From Dryas octopetala (taxonomy: Eukaryota; Streptophyta; Magnoliopsida; Rosales; Rosaceae): a stretch of 64,000 bases of DNA. This document shows, piece by piece, positions 10,561 to 21,729 of this stretch. How positions within the stretch are numbered: position 1 is the stretch's first letter; every line of letters begins with the position of its first letter. The notes below the pieces were generated by a model that saw only the letters and a list, made by a program, of their open reading frames with translations, did no database searches and was not told the DNA's origin. The stretch covers positions 3,164,501-3,228,500 of the forward strand of contig OY992839.1 of NCBI GenBank assembly GCA_963921425.1, given 5' to 3'. Position numbers and translations under genes: made by a program.

Positions 10561-11570
10561 CCTCACCATGCAATGCATACAATGTACGATCGACTTGGTG
10601 GCTTACCCCTAAGTTCTAAAACAGAGATGCAGATGTCTTCCTCTGCTTTCTCTTATTGCTTTCAATAATTGGGTCTTAGTTGGTGTGGTGTTCTACTGTT
10701 GTACTCTTCCTTTTGTCATTGCTGTAGTTCCTTCGGCTTTGATATAAAGAATGTTGTGTGATCTATGATCAGCTGCTTTCTTTTCTAATTCTGTGTTTGA
10801 ATTTAATTTCTTCTTCTCTATGATTCATGTTTTACACTGGTTGAGTTTGAATTTTGATGATGAATTGGGTTAGAATTAGATATGTGATTAATTAGTTGTT
10901 TCATGGCTAATCAAGATCAATACCAACATTCATAGACCACAACAGAAGTGAAATGAACAAGTCATTCTTATAAAACTTGCATCAATCCCAAGATCTAGTT
11001 TTTTGAAAGAGACAAAGTCTGCGATTTTGATATTTAATTCACTTTCTACTATCTTAGCTAGCAATTCATTATGAATCGGGAGGTTGACAATAATTAATTA
11101 ACCATCATTTTGCAAAAGAAATTTATAAGACCAACACTGGTCGAGCTTGATATGGTTTGGTTATGCATCAAATATCAAGTCAACAACTAAAAATGAAAGG
11201 AACAAGCGCTTTCTACTTGCTAGAGAGAGAACAGAAAGAAGAGGAAGAAGAAGAAGTACAGAGAATTGTTTTTCTTTTTTCACTGTGTGTTTAATTAGGT
11301 GAAAAATATATTAAAAAGAAACTTATATAATTAAGAAGTATATACTGTATATATATATAACAATTTCAAAATGAATAAAGCAGAGAGAGCTGGTCTGCAG
11401 ATAGACCATTGAGTTTCAATCAGTACGAAGATTATGAAATGAAAAAGAACTTCAAATTGAGAATTAGTGAGGCATATATATCTCAAATTAATCAACCGAA
11501 ACAAAGATGCATGTACCCAGAAAAGTTGAAAGTGGCAGTTGAGTTGAAAAGCAAAGTCTTGAAATTGGGA
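10561..11570. other. 3' UTR and spacer of copy 3
   Basis: No gene is seen. The 3' UTR keeps the family words AGATGCAGATGTCTTCCTCTG and GGCTTTGATATAAAGAATG (possible polyadenylation region near 10738-10755). A GA-rich run (GAAGAGGAAGAAGAAGAAG) lies near 11238. The motif GAGGCATATATATCTCAAAT near 11469 is the conserved far-3' flank also seen at 18768, 28568, 47970, 50920 and 57800. Confidence 0.5.
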
Positions 11571-11733
11571 GTGTAAATATTCCAGTAAAGAGGAGATCAG
11601 TAAACACCATAATACTTCACCAAATTCTCCAATTTCTGTCAGTTGTTTCAGACCCTACTCCTTCAACTTCAGCTAGAGTGTCCGAAACCCACAAGCCTAA
11701 AACATCAAACATCAAGAACAACCACCATGCACG
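11571..11733 (+). pseudogene. Array gene relic (C-terminal half)
   Basis: In discontinuous frame it resembles the core and tail: IPVKRRSVNT, ILQFLSVVSDPTPSTSA, ETHKPKTSNIKNNHHA. The N-terminal half is missing. It follows far-3'-flank sequence after GTTGAAAGTGG, as if two array copies recombined there. The same relic is at 28651. Confidence 0.7.
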
Positions 11734-12243
11734 TTCGTTCTACATTTTTTTTTTTTTTTTTCTGTTTGAGTGGGGGCATTAGAGGCCCAAAACACAACAA
11801 AAAAACTAACTACAAATAAATCTACTTCTAGATGTAGCAACTAATTATATCATATAGGGAAACTTAGAGTTCAGTCTATTTTATGAGTTTTTCTTAGACT
11901 AACACCAGTAGTAATTTAGAATTTTTAACTAAATCGAGAAAAGATTTTATTATGAATTAAAAAGATTTTTTTATAAATTAAAAGAACTTTATTATGAATT
12001 AAATTTTTTTTTTTTATAAATTAAAGAACTTTATTATAAATGAAAAATATTTTTTTATAAATTTTAAAACAACCCAATTCTATTTAAAAACTATTTTCTA
12101 AAAAATCTAAGTCTAATTATCTCTATTATATATTCTTTATCATAACTTTGTTTTTGGAAAACATGTAACAACTAATTTAATCATATTTTTGAGTACGCCA
12201 GGCTCTTTACTCCTTACTCCCTTCATAAAGCTTATTATTAAAT
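11734..12243. other. AT-rich spacer with dispersed repeat
   Basis: No gene is seen. The stretch TTAGAGTTCAG...TATGAGTTTTTCTTAGACT (about 11868-11905) also occurs near 28940 and, inverted, near 45440-45500 and 60470-60530, so it belongs to a dispersed MITE-like repeat. TTATTATGAATTAAA words recur tandemly from 11946 to 12060. Confidence 0.45.
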
Positions 12244-12559
12244 ATAAGATTGGCTTATTTGTTAAAGGAACGAACCACAAATTGGCTTTTTTCTTTTATG
12301 AGCCGAACTCGAGCTGTATCAAGTTGATTTATAGCCCTAATTACAAAGAATAAGGTACATTTATCAGTCTGAAATTGTAAATTTAGACCGAACATGTATT
12401 GAAATTCATAACCTAGCCTAACAATGTAATGATCACTATCTTAGCTTATCAAATGCCAAAAACATATTTCTTTCCGTCGCACAATAGAATCCATATCCAT
12501 CAACTAGTCGGTCGTTTCACTAGTAGGCAGTCAATTATTAGGTAGTTGTAACTTATGGT

Positions 12560-12656
12560 TTTTTTTTTTTTTTTTTCAAGGGAGGGGGAATGGTTTGAAC
12601 CCGGGTGTGTAGGGGCGAGGTTTTATCCTCGACCACTCGGCCAACCCCAATTCACC
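12560..12656 (-). mobile_element. tRNA-derived SINE, duplicate copy
   Basis: Same element as 4340-4440: minus-strand A-box TGGCCGAGTGG, B-box GGGTTCAAACC, then a poly-A tail. The target duplication is AACTTATGGT (12550-12559) and AACTTATGAT (12657-12666). It was copied with block A rather than inserted again. Confidence 0.75.
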
Positions 12657-13024
12657 AACTTATGATCTTTTTAATTGACTAAAAGAAATTATAATATATA
12701 TTCTTCCATCGCTATTGAGCCGAGAGAATGGGCTGGGACAATGGCAATTAACGAAAAAGCGCATGAGCCCAAAGGCCATGAGTAGACGATATGTTTACTT
12801 TAGAGTTTTTACAGTGTGTTTTGGGCTATTTTATGTTGTTCATCAAAGCATACACAGCCGCCCCGATTACGTGGCCTTAAAACCTAACCGACCACTTAAA
12901 TTAAACCCTTTGAAATTTTGATGATGCTCAAATAACATGCCTTTTACTTTTACCTCACTTTTTTCCTGTGTAACTACTAACTTTGATGATGTCAGTCAAA
13001 TACTCGCCACCCCTCCATCCCCTC

Positions 13025-13032
13025 TATAAATA
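13025..13032 (+). promoter_or_regulatory. TATAAATA box, copy 4
   Basis: Same box and spacing as at 4809-4816. Confidence 0.55.
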
Positions 13033-13081
13033 TACCAATGCTTCCTCTATTACAACATAAGCCACTAGGAGCTAATTAGCA

Positions 13082-13404
13082 ATGCAGAAAAATTCAGATG
13101 CAAGGAAAATGTTGAAGGCCAGAACAGATCCAAAGGAGCTGATGATGAAGCTTCCCAACATGAGTGACGAGCTGCAGCCACCTTCATATTATTGCTTCAA
13201 ACCAAAACTAGCTGGGGGTGTAAGTGTAATTCCAGCAAAGAGGAGGTCAGTAATTCAGTAAAGAGAGTGATTTTTGATGACATAGTCCAATTTCCAAGGT
13301 CCCTACTTTCAGGCCCTGCTACTACTCCAAGAGTCCAAGCTGAAACATCAAACATGGCCAAAAAGAACACAAGCAGCAACCACGTTTACCGAACCCCACC
13401 GTAG
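13082..13404 (+). pseudogene. Array small basic protein, copy 4 (same frameshift as copy 2)
   Basis: As far as I can read, identical over the coding region to 4866-5188, including the ATTCAGTA insertion in the core and the stop after 59 residues. The shared lesion shows the gene was already broken when block A was duplicated. The distal frame (VKRVIFDDIVQF through SSNHVYRTPP) is still open. No later disabling mutation separates the two copies, which points to a recent duplication or gene conversion. Confidence 0.75.
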
Positions 13405-13748
13405 CACGCATGCAATGTGTCCTGTTATTTAGTTACCTTCTAATAGCTTTCTATATATACTTGCATGGGTCGGTCGACTTAGCTAGTTGGTGTGATGTGT
13501 GATTTACTTTTCGTCCTTTGCTCATTTTGGTGTAGTTTCTCTGGCTTTAATAAACATTATTCGAACCTATAGGCTATGGTAGACAATATGCTATGTTTAA
13601 TTCGCAATGTGTTTTGGGCTATCCATTTGCTTATCACAACTTTGGACCAGTAGTTAAAAAATGATTCAGGGGTCCAAGGCCTATCCACGCATTAAAAAAT
13701 TATTTAATTGGTTCATCTTAATTCCTTCACAACTCAATGAAATAAAAA

Positions 13749-14201
13749 GAGTGCTGCTATTTGCACACTTTTTTTTTTCTTTTTGCACACTTTTACTTCT
13801 GCACACCCCATAAAACATTTTAAATTTTACAATTTCTCAAAAAACACCCATAAAATTCCAAATTACCCACACTAAAAAAAAAAAAAACACACACACACAC
13901 ACACAAAGCAACCCAGGGCCCTACTCCACCCTTGCACACCCACAGCCAACCCACCCCCGCACCCCACAGCCAACCCAGGCCGTCGCCGAAGTTCCTCTCT
14001 CTCTTTCTCTCTCTCTTCGTCTTCCACTCTCTTTCTCTTTTGCTTTTTCCTTCTCCTTTTTCTTCTCCTTCAATATTGGCATCAGGTGGGGCAAGCCGAG
14101 GCTAGGTGCGGAGGGGAGAGGTGAGGCTGGGTGCGAAGGGGAGGGAGGTCACTGATCTGATTTGGAACAGAGAAGGATAGAGAAGAGAGAGAAATGAAGA
14201 A

Positions 14202-14249
<48 letters not shown>

Positions 14250-14580
14250 AAGAAAGAAAGAGACAGAGGAGAGAGGGGAATCGGAAGGGTTGAATCGCCG
14301 GCGACCTTGCTAGTGACAGGGGTGGCTGAGGGTGGCGTCGGGGTGAGGACAAAGAGGGATAGAAGAGAAAGAGAAAAGGAGATAGGAGAGAGAATGCAAG
14401 GCGCCGACGCCGGCAATGGTCGGGGTGGGTGTGCACTTGGAGGTGGTGAACTGGTGATGGCTGGTTTAGGGTATGTAATAAGGGTATAATGGTCATTTAG
14501 ATTATGGGTTAGAATTGTAATTTAATAAATGAAGGAAAATGGTATGCAAAAAAAAAAAAAAAGTGCAAATAGCAACACTC
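13749..14580. mobile_element. Non-autonomous TIR element, duplicate copy
   Basis: Sister of 5537-6357 with the same GAGTGCTGCTATTTGC ends and flanking AATAAAAA (13741-13748, 14581-14588). It carries a (GA)n tract at about 14201-14245 where copy 1 has a different simple repeat, and a longer CA/CCC-rich left part. The frames inside are low-complexity. Confidence 0.7.
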
Positions 14581-14790
14581 AATAAAAAAGGGAAAGTGAA
14601 AGATCCTATTTCTTGATCCTAGCCTATTTTATTTTACTATTATATTATGGTACTTCAAGTGTTGATTAATTATTAGATGATTGCAAATTTGCATATCATG
14701 GTCTTTTGAATTATGAATTTACCATTTTGATCATCATCATCATCCTCCTCTTCAAAGTAGCCCTTTTCCTGTTTTGAATATCCAATATGT

Positions 14791-14919
14791 TGTTGAGAGT
14801 AATGTGGATCAATGTCCCACATCGGAAAATTATAACTTAGCATATATATTTATAAGTCTTAGGCCTCTCTACCTATTACTAATTAATTTTAGATTAGATA
14901 CTCTAATTCTATCGTCTGT
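14791..14919. mobile_element. 129-bp insertion, possible LTR fragment
   Basis: Inserted in CCAATATGT / TTGGTTATTC relative to block A copy 1 (near 7283). It starts TGTTGAGAGTAATG and contains ATGTCCCACATCGGAAAA, a phrase common in small plant LTR/TRIM elements (from general knowledge). No inverted repeats or clear target duplication are seen. Confidence 0.45.
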
Positions 14920-16011
14920 TTGGTTATTCAATTGCCACACATGCTTTCATATAAGTCTAATTATTTAACCTTTGTATATTTGTTTTTAAAATACTTTCTT
15001 GTTTTTGTCTTTGCTCCCTTGGTCCCTCCATAAATCTAAATTTGTCTGGGGAACCCGCAGGGCAGCACAACTAGTACGTACGGTATTATTATTTATATTA
15101 ATTATATATTCCATATACTTACAAAAACAATATTATATAGATGCACTAGAAATAGACTCATTACGAGAAGTTGATATATTTGTGACACTAATATTTATAT
15201 GTGTGTTCCAGTGTTCGTGTGAATAAATGTGTGATTAACAATATATACGTACATTCTAGATTTGCTATATGTCCGACACAATATTAACTTGCGGTCTTGG
15301 AAACCGCATTAATTATATGTAAGTTTGGGTGATTGCGTCAACCCGCATTCCCACCAAACCAATCCAACAGGATCCTAAACTTGCCTCTTTCCATTCTCGT
15401 TTTATTTAAAGACCCAAATTCACTATTTCTGTCTTTTCACTTTATAATTTTTTAATTTCCAAAAAATATATATATATATATCTGTCTTTTTCATTCAATG
15501 TTACGGGGAAAGCCGCCATTTTATCCCCTCCTTCCACTTCTTTTTCATATTAAACAATTAATAAAATTTTAAATTTGTCTGCCCTTTTTCTTTTTCTTTG
15601 AGTATTTTGCTTTGTTGAGCTTGTTTCTGTTAATGTTCTTATTTAATTAAGAAAAGGGGCAGAGTCGGTAGCTCAACTTACTCGTGGTCGTGCGGTGTCA
15701 CCAATTAAAACACAGCCTACAAAATAGTAAACACCCATTTGTACTTTTATGTGCTACTGCTACATAAAATTGGGTCAAGCAAAAATCAAATTGTCAAATT
15801 GTCAAATTGTCTAAAAATTAAATAATCGTCCAAATAATAGATGTGTAATTTGGGTAAGTTGTCGGTTATGCCTCCTTCCATGTATATACATGTGCTTTTA
15901 TGAAAGAATATGTCTCCTTATAGATATATGTGACACGAAAATGAGAATTGAGAAAAGCCTTACAACTGAAAATACAAGGGTACGTTTTTGGGCCCGGTTT
16001 GTAATTTAGTT
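14920..16011. other. Array spacer in block A copy 2
   Basis: No gene is seen. It is the homologue of 7290-8900 without the two MITEs found there. It includes the segments TTTATTTAAAGACCCAAATTC near 15402 (a stray core-promoter word with no gene after it), GTGGTCGTGCGGTGTCACC near 15685, and the AT-rich flank. Confidence 0.45.
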
Positions 16012-16122
16012 GTTCTCCAAATGTATGAAAAGCTGGAGGACTTTGTACCATCCATTCCAGTGTGGTTGAATTCTGTTCAACAGCCCAAGGACTTGGAGCA
16101 CATCTTTTGTTATTTCCACTGA
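16012..16122 (+). other. Coding-like fragment in spacer
   Basis: A short open frame, from the ATG at 16021, reads [20 protein letters not shown] and on to CYFH and a stop at 16120. Its composition is more protein-like than the surrounding AT-rich DNA. About 95 bases here have no counterpart in the related flanks near 8905 or 41640. It may be an exon scrap carried by a transposon. I do not recognise the protein. Confidence 0.25.
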
Positions 16123-17762
16123 GCTTCCTTTGTCTTTGGGCTTCAGCCCAGTGTATAAAAAAAATGTAGAAAGGTTTGGGGCGTTATATAATGCAATAAT
16201 TTAAGGTCCGTTTTTTCCACTTTTGTAAGTTTCGGTTGATATGATTCCCCAATAAGAACAGTCAACATTAAATCATATCCCTATCAAAAAATAAAAAATG
16301 AAATCATCCTATGTCTCTTGTCGGGGTCTCATGACGTGGAAACTTTTTCCAATAAATTGTGAGGATTGCATGCTTATGATTTTGTTTGAAAAGACTTTGG
16401 GGGCTACCACTAACTCATTTAGCACTTAGGAAGGAAGATGCGGAGGAAAGAATCCAACTGCATCTTACTATCTTTTCAATCCAATTAACTAATGAAAATC
16501 ATATCAAATTCTTCCTCTAAAAACCACCAGATTGACATATTAAACAGCTTATTTAATAAATAATAAAGCATAATTATTTTATTAATTATACATACAAAAA
16601 TAATATTATATAGATGCATTGAAAAGCCTACCACCATTCAATAATTTAATGACTTTGAAATTAAGCTTAACAAGTCGATCGGATCCACCATGTCCAATTT
16701 AGGCAGTCTGCTACTTAATAAATTATTAGCAGTCGGCTTACTCATCATCATGTTGACTATATTAGCAGTCGGCTTACTCATTATTAGCTATCATCTGCTA
16801 CTTAATTTAATTACCGTTTGGTAAATTAAATTATGAAAGATTAATGCTAACTATGGAGCTAAAGTCAAGTGCTTTTAAGTTTAATCTTTACGCAAATATT
16901 GTGAAGCCAGATGACAAAATGTTAATCATCAGCAGTCAGCACTTAGCGGCAAATGTATTACGACACGTACTACTTGGCATTTGGAACAAGTTGATGATGG
17001 AGATTCCCTTTTAATAAATTAATTATTTCGTTCATTTAGTTTGAAAAGTCGGACCCTATCAAGCTACTTTGAGGTGGAAAGAACTCAAGAAGGTGTGTGA
17101 GGTGGAAAGAACTCAAGATAAAAGGGATAAAAGAATTGGTAGGTGGAGTAGTATAATATAATTAATCTATATTTGGGTCAAGCACGTTACAAGAACCTCT
17201 TACATGATATAATTAATTTATATTGTTATAGTATGTATAAACGTTATTAATTTTATATCCTAAAAATATAAATTTGTCATACATACTAATTATAATATAT
17301 GAATTAGTTATATAATCTGATAGTGTTATACAAAAATGTTTTTCTTTATCAACATAATTTGTGAATCTATAAATTTATGTGGATTAATTTGTGATTAACA
17401 ACATACATAATTGGGTGAAAATAAATGAGAAGAGACAATTACAAACACAAAGTGAAGTTGCAAATTAATTTCTCAAAAATGTGTTTGGCTGTTTGCTTGT
17501 GGGTCCGTGTGTGTGTCCCCAAAGCCGAAAACGCGTACACTAAAAAATGTTTTGCGGTCATATGACGTAAGCCGCAGGGCGCCAAAGCCCCACAGATGGC
17601 CAGACCGCCAGACGGCCCAGACCCCCAAACCAAACCTTGAATCCCCACTCTTTCTGTGCCCTTTAAATTCCCAATAGCTTTCAGAAAATTGATCTATCAT
17701 CAAAGCAACAAAAACATACACAACCCCAAAACAGAAACACACACACACTCAGAGAGATTGCA
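16123..17762 (+). other. Upstream module of copy 5
   Basis: No gene is seen. It holds the recurring promoter-module words CATGACGTGGAAACTTTTTCC near 16330, TTGGTTTGAAAAG-type words near 16382 and 17035, and GCAGTCGGCTTACTCAT twice near 16728-16785. A CTTTAAATTCCC box lies near 17661, about 100 bases before the gene, with a CA-rich leader. Confidence 0.45.
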
Positions 17763-18092
17763 ATGAAGAAGACAGACTCAAACTCAGCTCACAAAACAGA
17801 GTACCCAAAGGAGCAGCTAATCAAGAAGCTCCACAACAACAACAACAAGACTGACCTGCTGCACCCACCTGCATATTATTGCTTCAAACCAAAACCTGGG
17901 GGTCTCATTCCGGCAAAAAGGAGGTCAGTAAAAAGAATGATTTTGGACGACATAGTCCTGTTTTTTGGGACTCTGCTTTCAGGCCCCAATAGTACTCCTC
18001 CTTCCACTTCTGCTGAAACCCACAAGGCTGCACCTAAAATATCAAACACCATGAACATCAGCACCAACCAGGTATACCCAAGCCCACCATAG
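17763..18092 (+). CDS. Array small basic protein, copy 5 (intact)
   Basis: The 109-residue product starts at ATGAAGAAGACAGACTCA; the first of the two family Met codons is lost (TTGCAATGAAG), so translation begins at the second. It lacks about ten residues between the start and HKTEYPKEQLIKKLH. It then has NNNN, PPAYYCFKPKPGG, the core IPAKRRSVKRMILDDIV, FFGTLLSGP, a Ser/Thr/Pro linker with AETHKAAPKISN and the end TNQVYPSPP. All conserved blocks are present. Function unknown; probably soluble. Confidence 0.75.
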   Translation: MKKTDSNSAHKTEYPKEQLIKKLHNNNNKTDLLHPPAYYCFKPKPGGLIPAKRRSVKRMILDDIVLFFGTLLSGPNSTPPSTSAETHKAAPKISNTMNISTNQVYPSPP

Positions 18093-21000
18093 CGTTACCA
18101 TCCAATCCAATGCATACAACGTTGGATCAAAATCGTGGCTTACTTTTACGTTCTAAAACAAAGATGCAGATGTCTTTCTGTTGTTTTCATTATCATGCTT
18201 TCTATACTTGGGGGTCTGAGTTGCTGTTGTGTTTTACTCTTCCTTTTGTCGTAGTTTCTTTGGCATTGCAATTATGTTAATTAAGAAGATTACCAAGATT
18301 ATATGGTATCAGACGCTTAATGGTGTGTGATTTATGATCAGTTGCTTTCTTTTCTAATTTTGTGTTTACACTGGTTGATGATGAATTGGGTTAGAATTAT
18401 ATATGTGCTTAATTAGTCGTTTGATGGTTGATTAAGAATCAATACTATCGGTCATAATTCACAACAGAAATAAAAGGAACAAGTAATCTTATAGAACTTG
18501 CACAAATCCCAAGATTATGTGTTTTTAAAGAGACAAAGCCTACTAGTAATTCTACTAGCTTAGCTACAGAGAAAGAGAAAGGAAGATAAGGTCTAGTAGG
18601 AATCAACTAGGGAAACTTTTTTTTTTCTTTCTTTTTGTATGTTGTTTAATTAGGTGAAAATTAAGAAATTTCAAAATGATCGACCATTAATGAGTTCGAT
18701 CAGCATCTATCTGCCCAAAAGGGAAACATTGGGAAATGGAAATGAACTTGCAATTCAGAATTGGCGAGGCATATATCTCAAATTAATCAAGCCAAAGAAA
18801 GACGCATATGCCCAAACAAAAAAGTTGAAGGTGGTAAGTTGCAAGGAAAATCAAGAAATTGAAAGCAAATTAATCTTCTAAAAAAGGAAAAATTCGCATC
18901 ATATTTGCATTATGCAAATAGAACAAATGAAATCATTGATTTCGATAGATTGAAGTTTATTTGTGCTTTTTTAGTAAGATATTCAATGTGGATCCCACAA
19001 CTACAATAATATTTTTATGTGTATCAATGCATTTAACAACACTCGCAACTAACTGGCCAAAAAAATCAACACGTACTCGCAACTAGAAGAAACATAATTC
19101 CTTCATATCATAAAAGTTCGTTCCCCACCGTATCTTACAAAATACAAACCACGTCATCTTATCAAAAGATTGATTTCAACGACTTCAAACATCTTTCATC
19201 TTTGTGGTATGCTGGCTTTTGAAGATTTACGATTGGTTCATGTTACATTCTTTAATTTTGATGCTTATGAATTTTGTTGCCATTTCATGAATGGGTTTAT
19301 AGTTTTTTGGTTTTTGTGATCGAGAATGTCGTAGGCCAGTTTTCGCGCACCAGACTAATTCTTTGAACAGGTTAAAGACATACAATCAACGCCAAATTTA
19401 GAAAATTCACAAGGGATTTTACCTTTCTTTCTGCCTAACTGAATCTTAGGCCAAACATATATGAAATATTTTGGATACAATCATCCATATATTCATTTTA
19501 TTTTATACAACCATCCATATATTCATTTTAACTATTGGTTAGACTGAATCTTTGGCCAAACCTTTGGCAATATTAATATATGTTATATATATTTCTCGTA
19601 GTCATTACAAGGCAATGTTACATTCGAAGAATGAAACCATAAATTTAGACCACGCATTTAATTTTATGTTTACAAACTATGTTTTAAAAAAATATTTGTG
19701 ACAAATTTTAAAGGACAAATTTTAGAAATGTTTAGAAATGTTTTTTTAAAGGACAAATTTTAACAACTATTAAAAATAATGAATAATTACGGTTGAATTA
19801 AATGTGCAATAAAGTAATAAACTAGTAGTTTAACTTGTACCAGTCGATTGTTTGGGCTTTGTTTTTAGTTTGTTTTCTTTCATTGTTTTCAGTTTGGACC
19901 TTTCTGTTTGGGGTGTGCTGTGTTGTTTTGTTTGCTATGGGCTCTGGGCTTATATTTTTTCCGCTATTTTGGGCTATTTTAATACAATTACTATTTCAAA
20001 AAAAAAGAAAGTCAATTATTAGGTGGGTTTTTTTTTTTTTTTTTATCCGAACAATTATTAGGTGGTTCTAAATTATGAAATCCTTCCATCACCGTATAGT
20101 TAACCTAGACAATGGCAAACAAAAAAATGACCCCAAACGCCATCTATTGCTTCATCAACTACACAATATGTTGACTTTTATTTACAATGTATTTTTGGAC
20201 CATCTATTGCTTCATCAAACTCTATTGTATAGGTTCGCGAGGTGTCTAACAAACTTTGGATCACTACTTGGAAAATGACTCAAGGGGCCAAAGCCTAACC
20301 ACATATTAAGCAAGCTTTGGATCACTACTTGTAATCGGCTAATTCAGATCATTCTTATACACATTATATTATGGTGCATCTCTTAACATGGTTGAAGAAA
20401 ATTACTATTAACTTAATAGTTAGTATATAAAATTGGTAACTTATTTTTTACTTTTGACATTTAAAACCGAGCAATTTTGTTTTAAAATACACCTCATAAT
20501 ATTTAATAACCACCACTTTGAAGGAGAAGATGGAGATGGAGCTTAAAACCCTGCATTTGTACGTAAGGGCTTTCTAGCCCACCTTATAATACCTGCTCGT
20601 GAAATGTCGTGGTCGCATTTATATTATGGTCTCATTTAAATTAGCACATTTTTAGAATAAAAAAAGTAATTTATTGTAAATACCGACTCTTGAGTACTAG
20701 TGATTTTATCATAGTATCTAAATGATAGGAACGATGCACTAGATAGTACATCTCTTTAAAAACAAAATAATTCAGTCTACTTGTAAGTGTCTAAATGCAA
20801 TTTTCATTTAAATGCTCATAGTTACACCTCCAATCCCCATTTAATTTTAAAAAGTCTACGTTAGAAATGTTTGCATGGTATGTAGACAAATTGGATGCCT
20901 TATAAAATCTATATTCCCATTTAATGATATAAAATACATTTTTGTGTCATGATTTGTTAGTGACTCTAGCCTTGTTATCTAGCATAGTTAATATAATACG

Positions 21001-21593
21001 TGTAAACTCAATTTTGTTAATTAAGAAGATTACCAAGATTATATGGTATCAGACGCTTAGGTTTTCTTTTTTTGAAACCCAAATTTTCTTTTCCTAGCCA
21101 CCGGCCTCTTCCTCTTCTCCTTCTCCATGTCGACATGAGCATGATTGTAAAATTCATTTCTTTTGAGGTATGGTGAAATTCCATATATTACACGTACGTG
21201 GTTGAATGTAATAAGCTCATCTCTAGCAACAATCGGCCGTCGGGGTACCTGTATGTATGTGACTTAGCAGTGTCGGCCCCAAGTTGAACAACATTAATTC
21301 ATATGATCACATCACTCATGTACGTCTCTTGTCGGCCTGATCGAAGTGGAACTTTCTCCTACGATTTCCAACAACTTGTGGGCATTGCATGCTTATGTGT
21401 TGGTTTGAAAAGACTTTTATAAGACGGAATATGTGGAGAAAGAACCCAACTACATCTTAGTATCTTTTCAATCCAATTAATGATTTCCAATTGTTCCAAC
21501 AAAATGCAAAAAAGAACAAAAACAAACTTAAATGACATCAAAACTGTTGGGATTAAAGTTGGTGGGTAAAATAGGAAATATAATGACCAACGG
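18093..21593. other. Long 3' flank and spacer after copy 5
   Basis: No gene is seen. About 18640-20800 is a far-3' flank shared in order with 47870-49880 and 57680-59560 (CTGCCCAAAAGGGAAACAT, ATCGGCTAATTCAGAT, GATTTTATCATAGTATC). Short frames at 18654, 19835 and 20075 are interrupted or different in the other two copies. About 20990-21540 resembles the upstream module at 30960-31480 (TTGTCGGCCTGA, TTTTCAATCCAATTAATGA). Confidence 0.5.
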
Positions 21594-21729
21594 AGTGATG
21601 AGCAGGTAGATGCTGCATGCATATTATTGCTTCAAACCAAAACCCAAAAGCTTGATGCTGTTAAAACGTCAAACAAGGCCAAGAAAAATATCATTAATTA
21701 GCAACCATGTTTACCCAACCCCACCATAG
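21594..21729 (+). pseudogene. Array gene relic lacking its core
   Basis: It begins in GAGTGATGAGCAGGTAGATGC, as in copy 10, keeps ATATTATTGCTTCAAACC (the YYCFKP block, out of frame), then jumps to the tail (VKTSNKAKKNI) and the end CCCAACCCCACCATAG. The IPAKRR...SLLSGP segment is deleted and a stop (AATTAG) interrupts the tail. It is closest to copies 10 and 14. Confidence 0.75.

Larger units (their letters stand above)
9848..12243. repeat. Segmental duplication block B, copy 1
   Basis: Aligns with about 27020-29332, including the array gene, its 3' UTR, a GA-rich spacer and a relic fragment. The match stops abruptly at TTATTAAATATA (12232-12243), where this copy passes straight into block A sequence. 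Confidence 0.85.
12246..16829. repeat. Segmental duplication block A, copy 2
   Basis: Partner of 4128-9526. It retains about 100 bases near 12380-12500 and a segment near 16010-16200 that copy 1 lacks, and it carries a private insertion at 14791-14919. Confidence 0.85.

Noticed and set aside
18654..18881. 75-residue frame in the far-3' flank, resembling 57703-57909
   Set aside because: The third homologue at 47880-48090 does not keep it open; similarity is at DNA level across the whole flank.
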